Assembly: GCA_033002965.1 (NCBI GenBank)
Contig: JAURVB010002143.1
Span: 54,818 to 118,817 of the forward strand
Origin: Piper betle
Lineage: Eukaryota; Streptophyta; Magnoliopsida; Piperales; Piperaceae
Reading direction: 5' to 3'
DNA length: 64,000 bases
Part shown: positions 22,000 to 43,973 of the stretch, one piece after another
Layout: every line of letters begins with the position of its first letter
How positions within the stretch are numbered: position 1 is the stretch's first letter
The notes under the pieces: model-generated
Seen by the model: the letters and a program-made list of their open reading frames with translations, nothing else
Database searches by the model: none
Told to the model about the DNA's origin: nothing
Position numbers and translations under genes: made by a program

Positions 22000-22940
22000 G
22001 GCGGCGGCAACCAGCGGGACGGCAGTAGTATGGGGTACTGTTGGCACCGGCTGGGCGAGCCCGACGCGTCTACCACGTCGACAAGGTCGGCGGAGGCGGC
22101 GGCTCGCCGGGAAAAGGGCAAAACAGGGGTGGTCGGTGGTGGGGTGACGAAATCCGGCCGGGATGGGCGGCGCTGGGCTCCTGCTCCGGTCGGGGATGGT
22201 CGCGGGAGGGTCGGCAACGTCGAGGCGGCGACTGGATGGCGCCGGCGACGGTCGCCGGATGCGGGATCGTCGACGGGAGCGCGGCGCGGTTGCGGCGGCT
22301 TCGTCGCCTCGTGGAGGCCGGGCGACGGCCGGACGGCGGGGAATTGGTCGGCGATGTTCCGGCGGTGACCGGCGGCGTCGATCGGAGGTCGGCGGTGCAG
22401 CGTGGCGGCAGGAGGCGGCGGCGTAGGCGACGTAGAGAGGAGGGCGGCGTCGAGGAGTTGGGAGGATATGAGAAGCGTCGGCGGGAAGAGAATGACGGCG
22501 GGTGGCGAATATCGTAAATAAAAGTTTACTTCGAGCTCGATTTTATAGTAAAAATAATAATTAATTTGTAATAAATTTTAAAAAAATCAAAAAATAAGAA
22601 AAATCTTATAAAATATAATACTACATCATAACAACACAATAATATATTCTATAATTAATAACCCATCTAAATTGCCCTATAACATATCACTAATATATTA
22701 TTCGACCTAAAAATAATTATACAATTAAATACATTAAAAAAATATTGCATACTTTCGTATACTCTGATAACTCATTTTTCATCATCTTTCTGATGTTATT
22801 ATTATATACTCAAGTATACTTAACCATTATCGCTCATAATTCATGGCTGGCTTCGGCTCAGCACGCAATTCATGAAACTGACTCGACTCAAACTGATAGT
22901 TGAATCGACCGATTCGCTAATGAAAACTATAACTCGAGTC
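22000..22940. mobile_element. Possible diverged relative of the 3272-4140 hAT-like element
   Basis: A GC-rich block (about 22000-22510) is followed by an AT-rich block (22515-22740). The AT-rich block shares the order and wording of the second half of the 3272-4140 element: AAAATAATAA, TGTAATAAAT, AAATATAATA and CCNATCTAAANTNCCCTATAA-like stretches. The right end has GAATCGACCGATTCGC and AAAACTATAA, resembling the other element's terminus. The left end and target duplication are not defined. GC-rich open frames on both strands inside it are artefacts. Confidence 0.4.
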
Positions 22941-23339
22941 ATGGGTTTTACCCATTGACTTAATGATGGATGCTGGATCATGTAGGAACCTGATTATAGG
23001 TATAATATTTTTATATATGTATTTTTATATTATACTTTATCTTGGTAATGAACTCTAAATATTTTGGCTATCTTATCCATGTTTTTGGTAGTCTGTCTCT
23101 TATATAAGTCATAGCATGCATAATTTGTTAACCTTATAATTTTAGTTAATTAAGCCATGATAAATAATTAAATTATTGTGGCAGAGATTTTCTACAGGTA
23201 ACAGACTCATATTAATTAAAATTGGTTTTTGTTCTTTTATTATAGTAAAATTATTTTTTAGAATTTATATTAATAGTCAATAATAAGATTTATCTACAAT
23301 TTTAAATGTATTTTGAGTAGGCAAGTGATATTATATATA

Positions 23340-23552
23340 TTATTATATTATATTATCGAGTCGAGCTACGAGTCGAGTTCGAGTAGAGTTCGAGTTATAA
23401 CTGAGTCGAGTCAAGTCAAACACTGCCTTACTCAAACTCGACTCGTATGATTCGAGTTAGAGTTCTAACATTTAAATGTCGAGTTTCAAGTCGAAACGAG
23501 CCGAGCCAAACACTAAATACTCACGAGGTTGCTCACTTAATTAACAGCCCTA
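23340..23552. mobile_element. 3' part of a GAGTCGAG-family hAT-like element
   Basis: The sequence from about 23350 (TATTATCGAGTCGAGCTACG) to the end CTTAATTAACAGCCCTA aligns along its length with the right half of the copies at 41257-41844 and 53898-54568. The shared part includes the CATTTAAATGTCGAGTTTC stretch. The 5' half is missing. Confidence 0.7.
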
Positions 23553-25544
23553 ATTTGAATGAGAAGATGAATTTAGAATATAAATTTTTATTTTATAAAT
23601 AAATTTTCATTGAATAACGAAATTGATGTAATAGTTTAATATCTTATATACCGATTGCAATGAACTTTAAAAATATATCTTATTTGAACAGGAAGATGAA
23701 GTTAGAAGTTAAAGTTATTTTTATTTTTATGTTTTAAAAAATTGAGGTTAGTGAGATTCGAACGCATAATCCTTTGTAGGATTTTAAGGTATTTGAATAA
23801 ATATTGTTGGAAGAAAAATTAAAATAAATCTTAATTATAATAAAAAATATTAAAGGATTATGAACAAATCATAATTATAATAGAAAGTGATATTTTTAAT
23901 AATAGAAAATAAAAAGGTAATTAAAACAATTAGTTGACACATGACAAAGCAAACCATAATTACAATACAAAAATAAAATTATTATTAATAGGAAATAAAG
24001 AGTAATATTATAAAATAATTAGATGACACGAGACAATGTAAAATAAATTTTAATTACAATATAAAACTAGTAATGGATTCAAAACAAATCAATTTACAAT
24101 AGAAAATTAATTTTTTTACTAATAAGGAATAAAGATAATATTTAAAAATAATTTGATGACACTGCACCGAATTAAATGATCGAATTAAAACTTAACAACA
24201 TTCTTAATTGAGGACTTTATTTTTATCCATCTATTGGATTACAATATTATTTAGACTAGGAAATGTGGGTCCCTACGTGCGTCCAAAGCGACAAACCTAA
24301 TACTTACCAATTATCCATTACCAATTACTATTTAGTAAATATGAACACACTTTTTTGTATCTTCAATGAGGTTCATATTTTGTCATTTATTTTTGGTGCC
24401 TTTCAACATTTATTTTTTGTTTCTTCAGAAACGTTCGCCCAGTAGCGTTTCTTTTGTAACTTTTGGTGAGCATTTTTTTCGTATTTTTGTGACTATTTTT
24501 TGTGCCCTTTGGTGACCATTTTTTATACCCATTAGTATCCTTTTTTGTAAAAACTTACATGAACTACAACTCATAATATGAGCGTACGCCTTTTGTTTGG
24601 AGCAATTTAGTAGGTTTTAATATTTAAAATTTACATAAATAAGTAGAAAAATAAATGATAAGGATGATTATAAATTTTTAATTACCTTTTATCCTTATTA
24701 TCAAAATAATTATAATAAAAGTTAATTTTAAAATATCTATTAACTAATATATATTTTAAAAAATCTAAAAATAGGTCACAAGAATGTTTAAAAAAAAGAT
24801 AAAATTTTATCAACTCTTACTTACACGATTCTACTTTCAACACATAAATAAACATTATTTTGTGACACTCACTAAAAAAGTTTAAATTAAATGTGTAGTT
24901 TTCATAAGCTATATCAGGTATAGCCCACCTTAATTTCCCTCCTATATAGATAACGACTAGCATGTTCTGAGCCACCGGCTAAGTGTTACAAAATTAAATA
25001 AATTTTCTCCTAAGTTAATTTTTTATTAAATTTATCAACATCATAATAAAATTCATGACTTAAAATTGTTTAAAAAATGCAAATTAAATCCATACGCAAA
25101 GAATTAGTTAAGCTTAAGATTCTAAATCATGTCATGAAATAAAATATAAGATAACCAATAATCGGAATAAACTAAGACCCACGACATGGACCAAAATCTC
25201 ACTACCACGCAAACAAGCTAGAAATATGATAACAACTATAATAAAAAAATTAAGAGTCTAATAAAAGTGTCCTCTAGTTGTCCCCAACTCTAACCTATTC
25301 GTTCATGCTCGTATTTGGAAGACAATTTACCATTAGTGATGAAAACACTAAGTTGTATAATTAGAAGAAACAAATCAATATATTTCACAACATAATTAAT
25401 CAAATCTTTTAGTGATTATGAGGTTATACTGAACTTCAATTATCTTTGGAGGAGTGGTCACCCCACTCAGTTACAATCTCATGCATACGGACACATGTTA
25501 TATGACTTATGATATGTAATTACCGATATTTATGACTGACTCAC

Positions 25545-25656
25545 CCTCTCGATATCACAAATACATAATAAAATTGTTTTACATTCTTGTATCATGTCAC
25601 CTCTCGATATCACAAATACATAATAAAATTGTTTTACATTCTTGTATCATGTCACC
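25545..25656. repeat. Perfect 55-bp tandem duplication
   Basis: Two identical 55-bp units lie head to tail, each starting CCTCTCGATATCACAAATAC and ending TATCATGTCA. No difference is visible between the units, so the duplication is recent or an assembly artefact. Confidence 0.95.
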
Positions 25657-26100
25657 TTTTTCACTATAGGGGGCAAGTATTTTATTTTTCAAATAATTTT
25701 AAGGGTACAACCCCAATTCAAATTGAGTTAATTCTTTAATCGCGGTTATGGTCAGTGCATGGAGGTCGAATCTGGGCTTAGGTCGAGTAAAATTGCATAA
25801 AAAGAATATACATTTCAAGCAAGTACATAGACCTAACACAATATCATAGGTTAAACAAGTATATCTATGTTAAAGACTAAACCCAAAACCATAATAACTA
25901 GTGGATTAAGAAAATAAAGCTAATACTATTTATTCACACTCACCTTAAATATTCATTAATAATATTTTATTACTTATGTAATTTAATACCAATTAATTTA
26001 TCTTAATATCTTTTATAAACAATTTCATACCCATTAATATCACCCTCACTTAAACTAAACTGATTTATTTCCTCAAAATCCTCGGGTTTTATGATATATA

Positions 26101-26101
26101 T

Positions 26102-26139
<38 letters not shown>
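26101..26139. repeat. (TA)n microsatellite
   Basis: About 17-19 TA units in an AT-rich context upstream of the helicase 3' end. Confidence 0.9.
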
Positions 26140-26143
<4 letters not shown>

Positions 26144-27056
26144 TGGGGCATATTAATATTAAACTTATATAGGACTCACATTTTCTTCATAAATATTAAT
26201 TTAAAAAACGTTCTCTATTTCTTATTTTTTTATTTCTTAATAAAAGTTGTTTCTCATTAATAATCTTAATTAAAATTAGGTATAATTTTATTTAAGCTAC
26301 ACTTCGTATAAGTAATATAAGCTACATATTTAATTTAAACATTTTTTAGTGGTTCCATAAAATAATATTTATTATATATTAGAAGTAGTGTGCATGATGT
26401 AACAACCTGGATTTTCCTAATATAAACCCAAAAAATAAGGTGGGGCTATACTTTGATTGTCTCTTGAGTCTTCTCTACAAATCTATTTTATATTGGTTGC
26501 TTGCGTTTCACATGCAAAAGAGGATATCCATCAAGTACAGAAAGGTTGAAACTCCATGGTTCAAACTGAAGATCTACTTGGCTCATAATTAATAATTTAT
26601 TGAACAATCTCTCTCTGTTGTGTTAGTTGTTGAATGCACCATAAAAAACACTTGTCTGAATTCTAACATATCAATCAAAACTAAATTCAATTTTGCTCTC
26701 ATACATCCGCCCGCCCTTGCATACATAAAGAAAGAATTGAAGTGTGGGCAAAGCTATTCCTGTGACAGTTTTGGTGGGGCACATCGGCAAGGACACTTAA
26801 AACCAATCTATCTGAAAAAAATGGAATTAAATTTATTTACACATATTTACATCATGTTCGGAACAGAACAACAATCAGATCGGCAAAATTGGGGTGCATC
26901 ACCCATCATGAAAAAGGAAAAAGAAAAAAAGTTATACATGTTTTGAATACTGCTTCCCCAAGCAGGCATTCGGCCAAGCGGAGACAACCATAAAGTTAGT
27001 TTCTCAATGTAAAGAGGATACTGCTTGCGTTTTGCCATTGTCATCCATTCAAGTAC

Positions 27057-37658
<10,602 letters not shown>

Positions 37659-37918
37659 CCCTCCTACACAAAGAATCGAACACACCCGCATTGTTCGTCG
37701 CGATCAAAAAGTGGAATTGTACACGAAAACAAAAAAGGCGGCGATTGGAAAGCCTACCTCGAACAGGATTGGTGACCCTGCAACTTGGCCCTCCTTCGCC
37801 GACCAGGTGAAGAGCAGAGAGAGAGCAGCTCCGACGGAGAAGGTGTCGGGCGAGGGAAGCGGCGGTTGAGACACCCGCGGGTTTATGCTCTCTTTAATCT
37901 TAAGTTGTTAATAGCGTA

Positions 37919-38014
37919 GTAAACCCGGGTGGGTTTAGGGCTAAACCCGGGTGGGTTTAGGGCTAAACCCGGGTGGGTTTAGGGCTAAACCCGGGTGGGT
38001 TTAGGCTAAACCCG
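37919..38014. promoter_or_regulatory. Four-plus tandem 22-bp repeats with telo-box-like core, upstream of the helicase gene
   Basis: The unit TAAACCCGGGTGGGTTTAGGGC recurs at a spacing of 22, 22, 22 and 21 bp from 37919 and covers roughly 260-355 bp upstream of the helicase ATG. Each junction contains TTTAGGGCTAAACCC, two telomere-type half-motifs (TTTAGGG and CTAAACCC) head to head. In plants the telo-box AAACCCTA is a known promoter element of housekeeping genes. A regulatory role here is inference from position and motif. Confidence 0.6.
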
Positions 38015-38399
38015 CTTGTGATTACCCTAATTATTTTACATAATTACGTTTACTCTATTAATTAGTCAGCTATATACCTTGTTAGTGCAGAGGATGCATC
38101 TGATTGGAGGGTCGAGAGGTTGGATGGATGGTGAAATTGATCAGCATTTTTATGCTGAAGACAAGTATTTAGTCCTCTTGATTCTTCCCTTTATATTAAA
38201 ATTTAATGCTTAGAACCCTTTATATGTACACAAGAACTATTCAACTAGTTGTGAAGAAAAACCCTCTTAAATAGTGCTTTAATGGTAAAATATGGATTAA
38301 AGGCCTGTTTTGTGTAATTATAACATGGGTATCATTAAAATAAGTAGAATAACTTGTTTGGATGTTAAAAATTAAATTGTCTTGAGTTTATATGAAGTT
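38015..38399. other. Intergenic, no supported gene
   Basis: AT-rich sequence upstream of the helicase gene and before the candidate LTR. No open frame of interest. Confidence 0.45.
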
Positions 38400-39103
38400 T
38401 GGTACGTGAAAATCGTGTTTGAGAAGACGTAGTTGCAACAAGGTTCGAAAGAAGTCGCCTAAGGGCGCAAGTGTCGGTCTATGGGCAGAACCCTTGTGCC
38501 AAGGCGCAAGGGTGTTGGTTGTGTTTTGTGCATTTTTATTTGAAGGCTAATTAGCGGGATTAAGCTATTATAAATATTTAAAATAAAGCTAATAAATCGG
38601 TAATAGTCCTAGTTATTGATTGATGCTTAATTTGGTTTGAAAAACTCTTTGAGTGTTGTGCTTGTATGTGAATGCATAGCATGTCATTTGGGTTGTTTAA
38701 TATACATTGTTAATGTATATTTTGGGGTTTTAGAAACCGCTTGTTAGCTGAGTTGAGAGTTAGTGGGGGCATTCAAAGTATGTATAACTCGTATAAGATG
38801 TAATTGATACACTAGACGGCCATTAATTGGTGGGGAGAGAAGAGAGGTTGCTGACATTGGCATGTTTGACATATGTAAGGGCTTTGCTCTCCTAACCAAA
38901 AGATATGGTCTAAGATTTCGAGGTTTGCGAAATGAAATAGCCCGTTACACACTTGGACACCGGAGTTTGGATGGGTATTGGTGTAATGTCATCCTAATAA
39001 GGACAATAATAACGTTTGTGATCACAATTAGAATTATTTTCTGGCAAATTGATCAAATCTGTCAGAGGGGGCTTAGGCGTAAACTCTATGATTAGTTATT
39101 ATA

Positions 39104-39142
<39 letters not shown>

Positions 39143-39552
39143 GTACTTAGTGATTTTATCGCTACGTGGAATTGCCTCCACAATAAATAACTAGCTAGGA
39201 GTGTACCCTAGGTCGAGACAGCGGTGTTGAGTCTTCAAATCAATTTGTGTAGTGTGGATGTTTGATTGGACTTTTGTTGGATTTATTTTGATTATGTATT
39301 ATTAGTATTGGAACACCGTTCTTTCGTTGGGAATTGCTTGCTTCTGCGTATTAAAGTATAACTCTAATTATGTTATGAGTAATTGTGCATTAGAACCATT
39401 TTATTGTTTTCAAATTAAATTGCTATTGTGGTTCAAACGTTTAAATTTTATTTTGTCCTTGCCTTGCTATGCCTTGTGTGGTGATTTACTTGGCTTGGGA
39501 TGCGAGTTGGACCCAATGTGCTCGTTAGGTTGTGGGTTGGGCGGGTCGTCAC
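38400..39552 (+). mobile_element. Probable LTR or LTR fragment
   Basis: The segment ends in GGGCGGGTCGTCACA (39538-39552), the type of terminus seen in plant gypsy LTRs whose 5' ends read TGTGACGACCC. No matching 5' terminus is visible, so the left limit is uncertain. It contains a (TTA)n array and no open frame with a retroelement domain. Confidence 0.35.
39104..39142. repeat. (TTA)n microsatellite
   Basis: About 13 TTA units. Confidence 0.95.
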
Positions 39553-41256
39553 AGTCTCTAAACTTTAAATTATAGTTTATAATAAGTTTTTAATTTAACT
39601 TGAGTTAACCACCTTTTTATTATCTTAATTTAGAGAAGACATGTTTGTAGAAGGAAATCATGTTCTAAACATGGTATATCTTAAGTATTCCATCTAGATA
39701 ATTATTAAATCATAGGAACTACTTAGTAAATTTAATTACAACAAGTTTAGACATGATTTAACATCTTATACATCAATTCATTTTTTAAACAAACATGACA
39801 TGCATAAAAATATAAGAAAACATGCAAACAACATGGAATATGAACATGATTTGTGAATCTATGCTATTAATTTCTTATAGTTGGAATTGCTAACATTTTT
39901 TTGTGTTTATCTAAATCTGTGCACCATAATCCGCTCCTCAATCCTCCCCACAAGAGAGAGCACGAAGAGAGAGAAGGGCGTCTGAGTAGAGAGAGAGGGC
40001 AACATGCTAGGGTCGCAAACAGGAGAGAAGTTCAACCCACATAAGCCGTATATACCTCACACCTTTCCTACTTGTCCAAACATCCTCTAATTAATTTTAA
40101 AATATCAAACTACCCCTAAACCCCTACAAGGATCCTAAATGGATAGACTTGGATAAACTTGTATATAGCCTTTGACCAAAATTGATTCATGAATCCAATT
40201 AACATCTTTGGTTATCTAAACATGGTTGCTTTCACATAAATCAACCTAAGGGTATAAAATAAGCATTTAACTTTCTGAACTGATAAATATGATAGACTCA
40301 TTCTAGGTGATATAGACTCAGTTCACATGTGACCGTATCCAATTTGTTCACTATAAATTAATTCTTGTTTAATTTTTTATTCCATGAAAATGAACTTGAT
40401 CAATTATCGCCAACCGTGATAAAATATTAGGACAATGATCAACATGACTAAACTCATTATAATCGACCATATAACGTGAAGAAATCTAAGAATCTGATAT
40501 TAATCTTAACTAAAATTTACAAAGAAAAACTTTTATGGACTAAAAAAGAAAGACTATACTACTGATAAATTCTCTTCAAAAAGAGAAATTAAAATCTAAT
40601 TAATAATGATAAAAGTACTAATTATTACATAAATGAGTTGTTTCTACATATTTAATGTGAATGTCAAAAATCTTAAAAAATATTGTATATTTTTAAGTAG
40701 ATATTATATTATTAATATATCGAGTCAAGTATATAATACCCTAAATCTGGATTATACCCGCTTGGACCATATATACCATGTACTTTCTAAAAATCCTGGT
40801 ACACATAAGTTATTTAAGACTTTGATATTACCTTATGGGGTATTTTGTTTATATGAAATCTATATAAAATTTTATTATGATTTTTTATTTGTTAGAATTA
40901 TTAAAAGTAATAGAACTTATAAAACAATATTTGAGACATACAATTATTTTTAAAATTTATAATAATATTATTGGGTATTAAAAGAATAATACACAGTAGA
41001 AAAATATAAAGAAGGGTGGAGGAGGGGGCAGGACGCGACAAAAGTGGGGGTGGGTGGGAAGGGAACGAGACTGGTGTGACATCGCGAAAAAAAATTTGGA
41101 GAGTTGATTTTTTTTTAACATTTTAATGGAAACAATAAAAATTTTTCTAACATTTTATATATTTTTAACGTATACGACAATTTTAACGATTATCTTTAGA
41201 ATTTGTTTATTTTCTATTAAATTGATCCAAATTAACGCAACCAAACTCCTTGAACT
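39553..41256. other. AT-rich intergenic stretch, no supported gene
   Basis: Stops in all frames, with a G-rich stretch near 41015-41075. The best open frame (40633-40953, 106 codons) has AT-driven composition and no recognised domain. Confidence 0.5.
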
Positions 41257-41844
41257 TAGGGGTGCTAATTGAGCGAGCGAGTCGAGCTCAACATGTGTTC
41301 GAACTCGGCTCAAATAGTTCGAAACTCGTTCGAACTCGGCTCGAGATCGAACGAGTTTTGGACATACATGCTCGAGTTCGACTCGAATATCTTTTATGTG
41401 TTCGAGCTCGACTCGAGCTTGAATATACTTAAACTGTTTAATTTTTGTGAACTTTCGCCAGTTCGTTAGCTCGAAACCAGCTCGATTAAAAGTCAAAAAT
41501 ACCTTACTTAAAAAAAAGTGAGGCCAATGTGGTTTGAACCTACAACCTTGTAGTCACTCAAGGTGTATTATTATATTTCATATATATATATATATAATAT
41601 AATATAATATAAAGATTATATTATTATATTATTTTATCGAGTCGAGTTCGAGTCGAACTACAAGTCGAGTTCGTGTTACAACCGAGTCGAGTCGAGTTGA
41701 ACACGACCTTGCTCAGAGCTCAGCTCGTAAGATTCGAGTTCGAGTCGAGTTAAAGTCGAGCATTTAAATGTCGAGGTTTCAAGTCGAGTCAAGCCGAGCC
41801 GACATTAAAGGCTCACGAGCTGGCTCGCTCAATTAGCAACCCTA
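41257..41844. mobile_element. hAT-like GAGTCGAG-family element, complete copy
   Basis: The 588-bp element starts TAGGGGTGCTAATTGAGCGA and ends GGCTCGCTCAATTAGCAACCCTA in reverse symmetry, terminal inverted repeats of roughly 20 bp with the YAGGG start typical of hAT elements. The flanks are CTTGAACT (41249-41256) and CTTAAGCT (41845-41852), matching at 6 of 8 positions as an aged target duplication. The interior is dense in CGAGCTCGACTCGAG-type motifs. It carries a tRNA T-loop-like GTGGTTTGAACC near 41529 and a TATATA run near 41581. No transposase. Confidence 0.8.
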
Positions 41845-41956
41845 CTTAAGCTCATTATTAATACGTAGCATGAAAATAAAAGGACAAAATTGCCCTCGTA
41901 TCGAAGAAAAGCTCGCTCTTGCGAGCCCGATACAGGGGAGCCCATCGGACAAACCC

Positions 41957-43973
41957 ATGGACGCTGCAGCCGCCGCCGCCGCAGCCGCCGCCTCCGCCAC
42001 CTCCAACGCCGTCGGCGAGGGAGCCTACTACCTTCACCACCTGCCCTACGATCCTCACCTGCCCGTCTACAACTACAACTACTACTACCCTCCCCAGGGT
42101 GGAGCCCCCGCCCCGCCGGCGTCGGCACCCTACTACCAACCGCCGGCTGCCAATTACCCGCCTCCGGTGGCCGGACCTCCTTCCTACGTCGAGACCGAAG
42201 GAGTCCGGCTGGGGGACCATGTGTACTCGGCTCAGCCCGTTCAGTACCACCGGGATCCCTCCGCGCAAGATGGGCAATTCGTAGCCGGTCATGCGGTCGG
42301 TACTTTTTTCCTTTCGTTATGATAATTTTTGGGGGATTTTTTTTCGTTAAACATTGGACCTTTGCAGTTGTTGGATTTTGGGATTGTTGATAGTTTGCTG
42401 TGTGGTATTGGAATTGGTGGGGAATTTGTGGGAGAAAGTCTGATTATTGCTGCAGTTGTTTTAGAGTTTGGGATTTGTTTGCAAAGTGAAGTGTTTATAA
42501 TTATTTAGTTAGATTAATTTTCATGCTGTTTGATGTGTATGGAAATTTTCGCTTAGAAGTGTTTGGGTCTTAAATTTTTGCATTATTGCAAGTTAGTTGT
42601 AGCAGATGGTTGATGAAGTTGTTGTTTGAGAGGAGGAATTGGATGGCATTGTGTTTTGACTTCATTGTGTGTTATTACCATGACAAAGTTTTAATCATCT
42701 AGTGTATGCCGCTGTCAAGTTAATCCGTAGATAACGGAGAGAATCATTTATCTACCCTTCTTTGCTTGTGCACATCTTGCAAATGAACTATTGCATTTGG
42801 CTTGAGGATATTGTTGGTTTTTTCTTTTGATCTGATACTGTAAAGGGGAACATTAAGAATTTCTTTTTTGTTTTTTGTTTTGACATAGTAGTGTATGCCT
42901 TAGGTTTGCAAGTTTGGAGTAAAATTTTGTCTGTGGTATGTTCATCCATGAAAGTGTTTTGCTCATCATATTGACATTGTTGATCTAGGTATCGTGTTTA
43001 TTGCTTGACTCTTAAAATCATGGATTTTCGGGGAAATCTTTTTGTATGCGTGAAACTCATGCGAACAGTGTGGTATATATGTGCATGTAAATTGCTTTCT
43101 TCTTTTGAGCCTAGTGACAAACGTAGTTGTGTCAGCTGAGCCAACAACAGCTGTTTTAGTTCAAGTTCTAGCCTAATGCATTTGTTCTTTCTTATCTAAA
43201 TTACCTGTGCCCAGGTTGTAGGATTTGAAAGCATTTGATTGCAAAATCTAGCATTGTGAATCCTGCAATTATTTGTAAACCTAGATGTATACTTTTGTCA
43301 CACTGGAGGAGACTATTCTCCATGTTTTTTAAATCAAACATGGTTATCAATTGGTGTGAATGTCGATGCTTGTTTATGTTTCTAAAGCGAGGTTTTTTTT
43401 TGTATTTTGCTCTTAGACCGGAACGGTGGCTATTAGCACGGAGCAGCCGATTTTTGTAAATACTCATTGGAACGGCTCTGCAGCAAGGCCCCAAGCTAAA
43501 AACAGTTTCAAACACAGGATCAAGAAAACGAAGGTTGTGCAGTCTGCTTGGTGTGGAGTCTGCAAAGTTGAATGCACTAGTAAAGAAGTTCTTCACCAAC
43601 ATAAATTGGGCAAGCGACATATGAAGAACCTTGAAAAACTCCATCAGCCAATGAACAGTCAAACCGTTGCTGGCCCTGGTGCAATTACACGTGACCAACC
43701 AACTGAAGGACAGGAAACTTCAACTTCGGGAACCAAAAAAGGCAAGTACCATCTGCACCAAAGTCCGAAGAGAACTTGGAAACTAAGAAACAGAAGATCA
43801 TGAAAAGTGGAGCTGCCCCAGAGGCAGTGCGAATGTGCGCTATCTGCAACGTAGTGTGCAATAGCGATGTAGTGTTCAGTTATCATTTGGCAGGGCAAAA
43901 GCACGCATCTCAACTAAAGAAGCATTTGGAGGCGGCAGTTGCTCTGGGAGGTTCAGCCAGTGTCGTTGCTTGA
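41957..43973 (+). CDS. Two-finger U1-type C2H2 zinc finger protein (one apparent frame break)
   Basis: Exon 1 (41957-42295) encodes MDA plus a poly-alanine run, then a Tyr/Pro-rich low-complexity region (YNYNYYYPPQ). Exon 2 (43417-43973) starts ACC GGA ACG GTG after a CTCTTAG acceptor. The donor GTCGGT is weak but keeps phase 0. Two U1/zf-met-type fingers follow: CGVC...HKLGKRH and CAIC...HLAGQKH, both C-x2-C-x12-H-x5-H, the spacing used by dsRNA- or RNP-binding fingers. Between the fingers the frame breaks at 43735-43740, where six As are present and seven would join both parts into about 298 residues. The last residues are ASVVA with stop at 43971-43973. RNA binding or an RNP role in the nucleus is inferred from the finger type. 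The protein has no specific name I can support. Confidence 0.8.

Larger units (their letters stand above)
17730..22010 (-). repeat. PPR unit copy 3 (dispersed, same orientation as right arm)
   Basis: From about 17730 to 21430 this matches the right palindrome arm, and to about 22010 it matches the outer left arm back to about 620. It lacks the insertions seen at 986-1557, 3272-4140 and 10215-10823, so it preserves the empty sites and is the least disturbed copy. It carries the only intact PPR gene. Its homology stops about 500 bp short of the palindrome centre, where TLDc-gene sequence begins instead. Confidence 0.85.
22941..26619. other. AT-rich intergenic DNA with transposon remnants, no supported gene
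   Basis: No open frame here carries a recognisable domain. A T-loop-like GATTCGAACG lies near 23757. The interval includes a partial GAGTCGAG element (23340-23552), a 55-bp tandem duplication (25545-25656) and a TA microsatellite (26101-26139), listed separately. Confidence 0.5.

Noticed and set aside
21888..22517. Gly/Arg-rich open frames of 87-158 codons on both strands
   Set aside because: GC-rich core of a likely transposon relative; no domain, and frames overlap on both strands.
25545..25656. CRISPR-like direct repeats
   Set aside because: Only two adjacent identical 55-bp units without spacers, in a plant nuclear context.
37919..38014. Interstitial telomere sequence
   Set aside because: The unit is 22 bp with a CCCGGGTGGG core, not a run of TTTAGGG heptamers; only half-motifs match, so it is listed as a possible regulatory array instead.
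41829..42390. Alternative open frames over the first exon of the zinc-finger gene on both strands
   Set aside because: Only the frame from ATG 41957 joins in phase to the finger-encoding exon.
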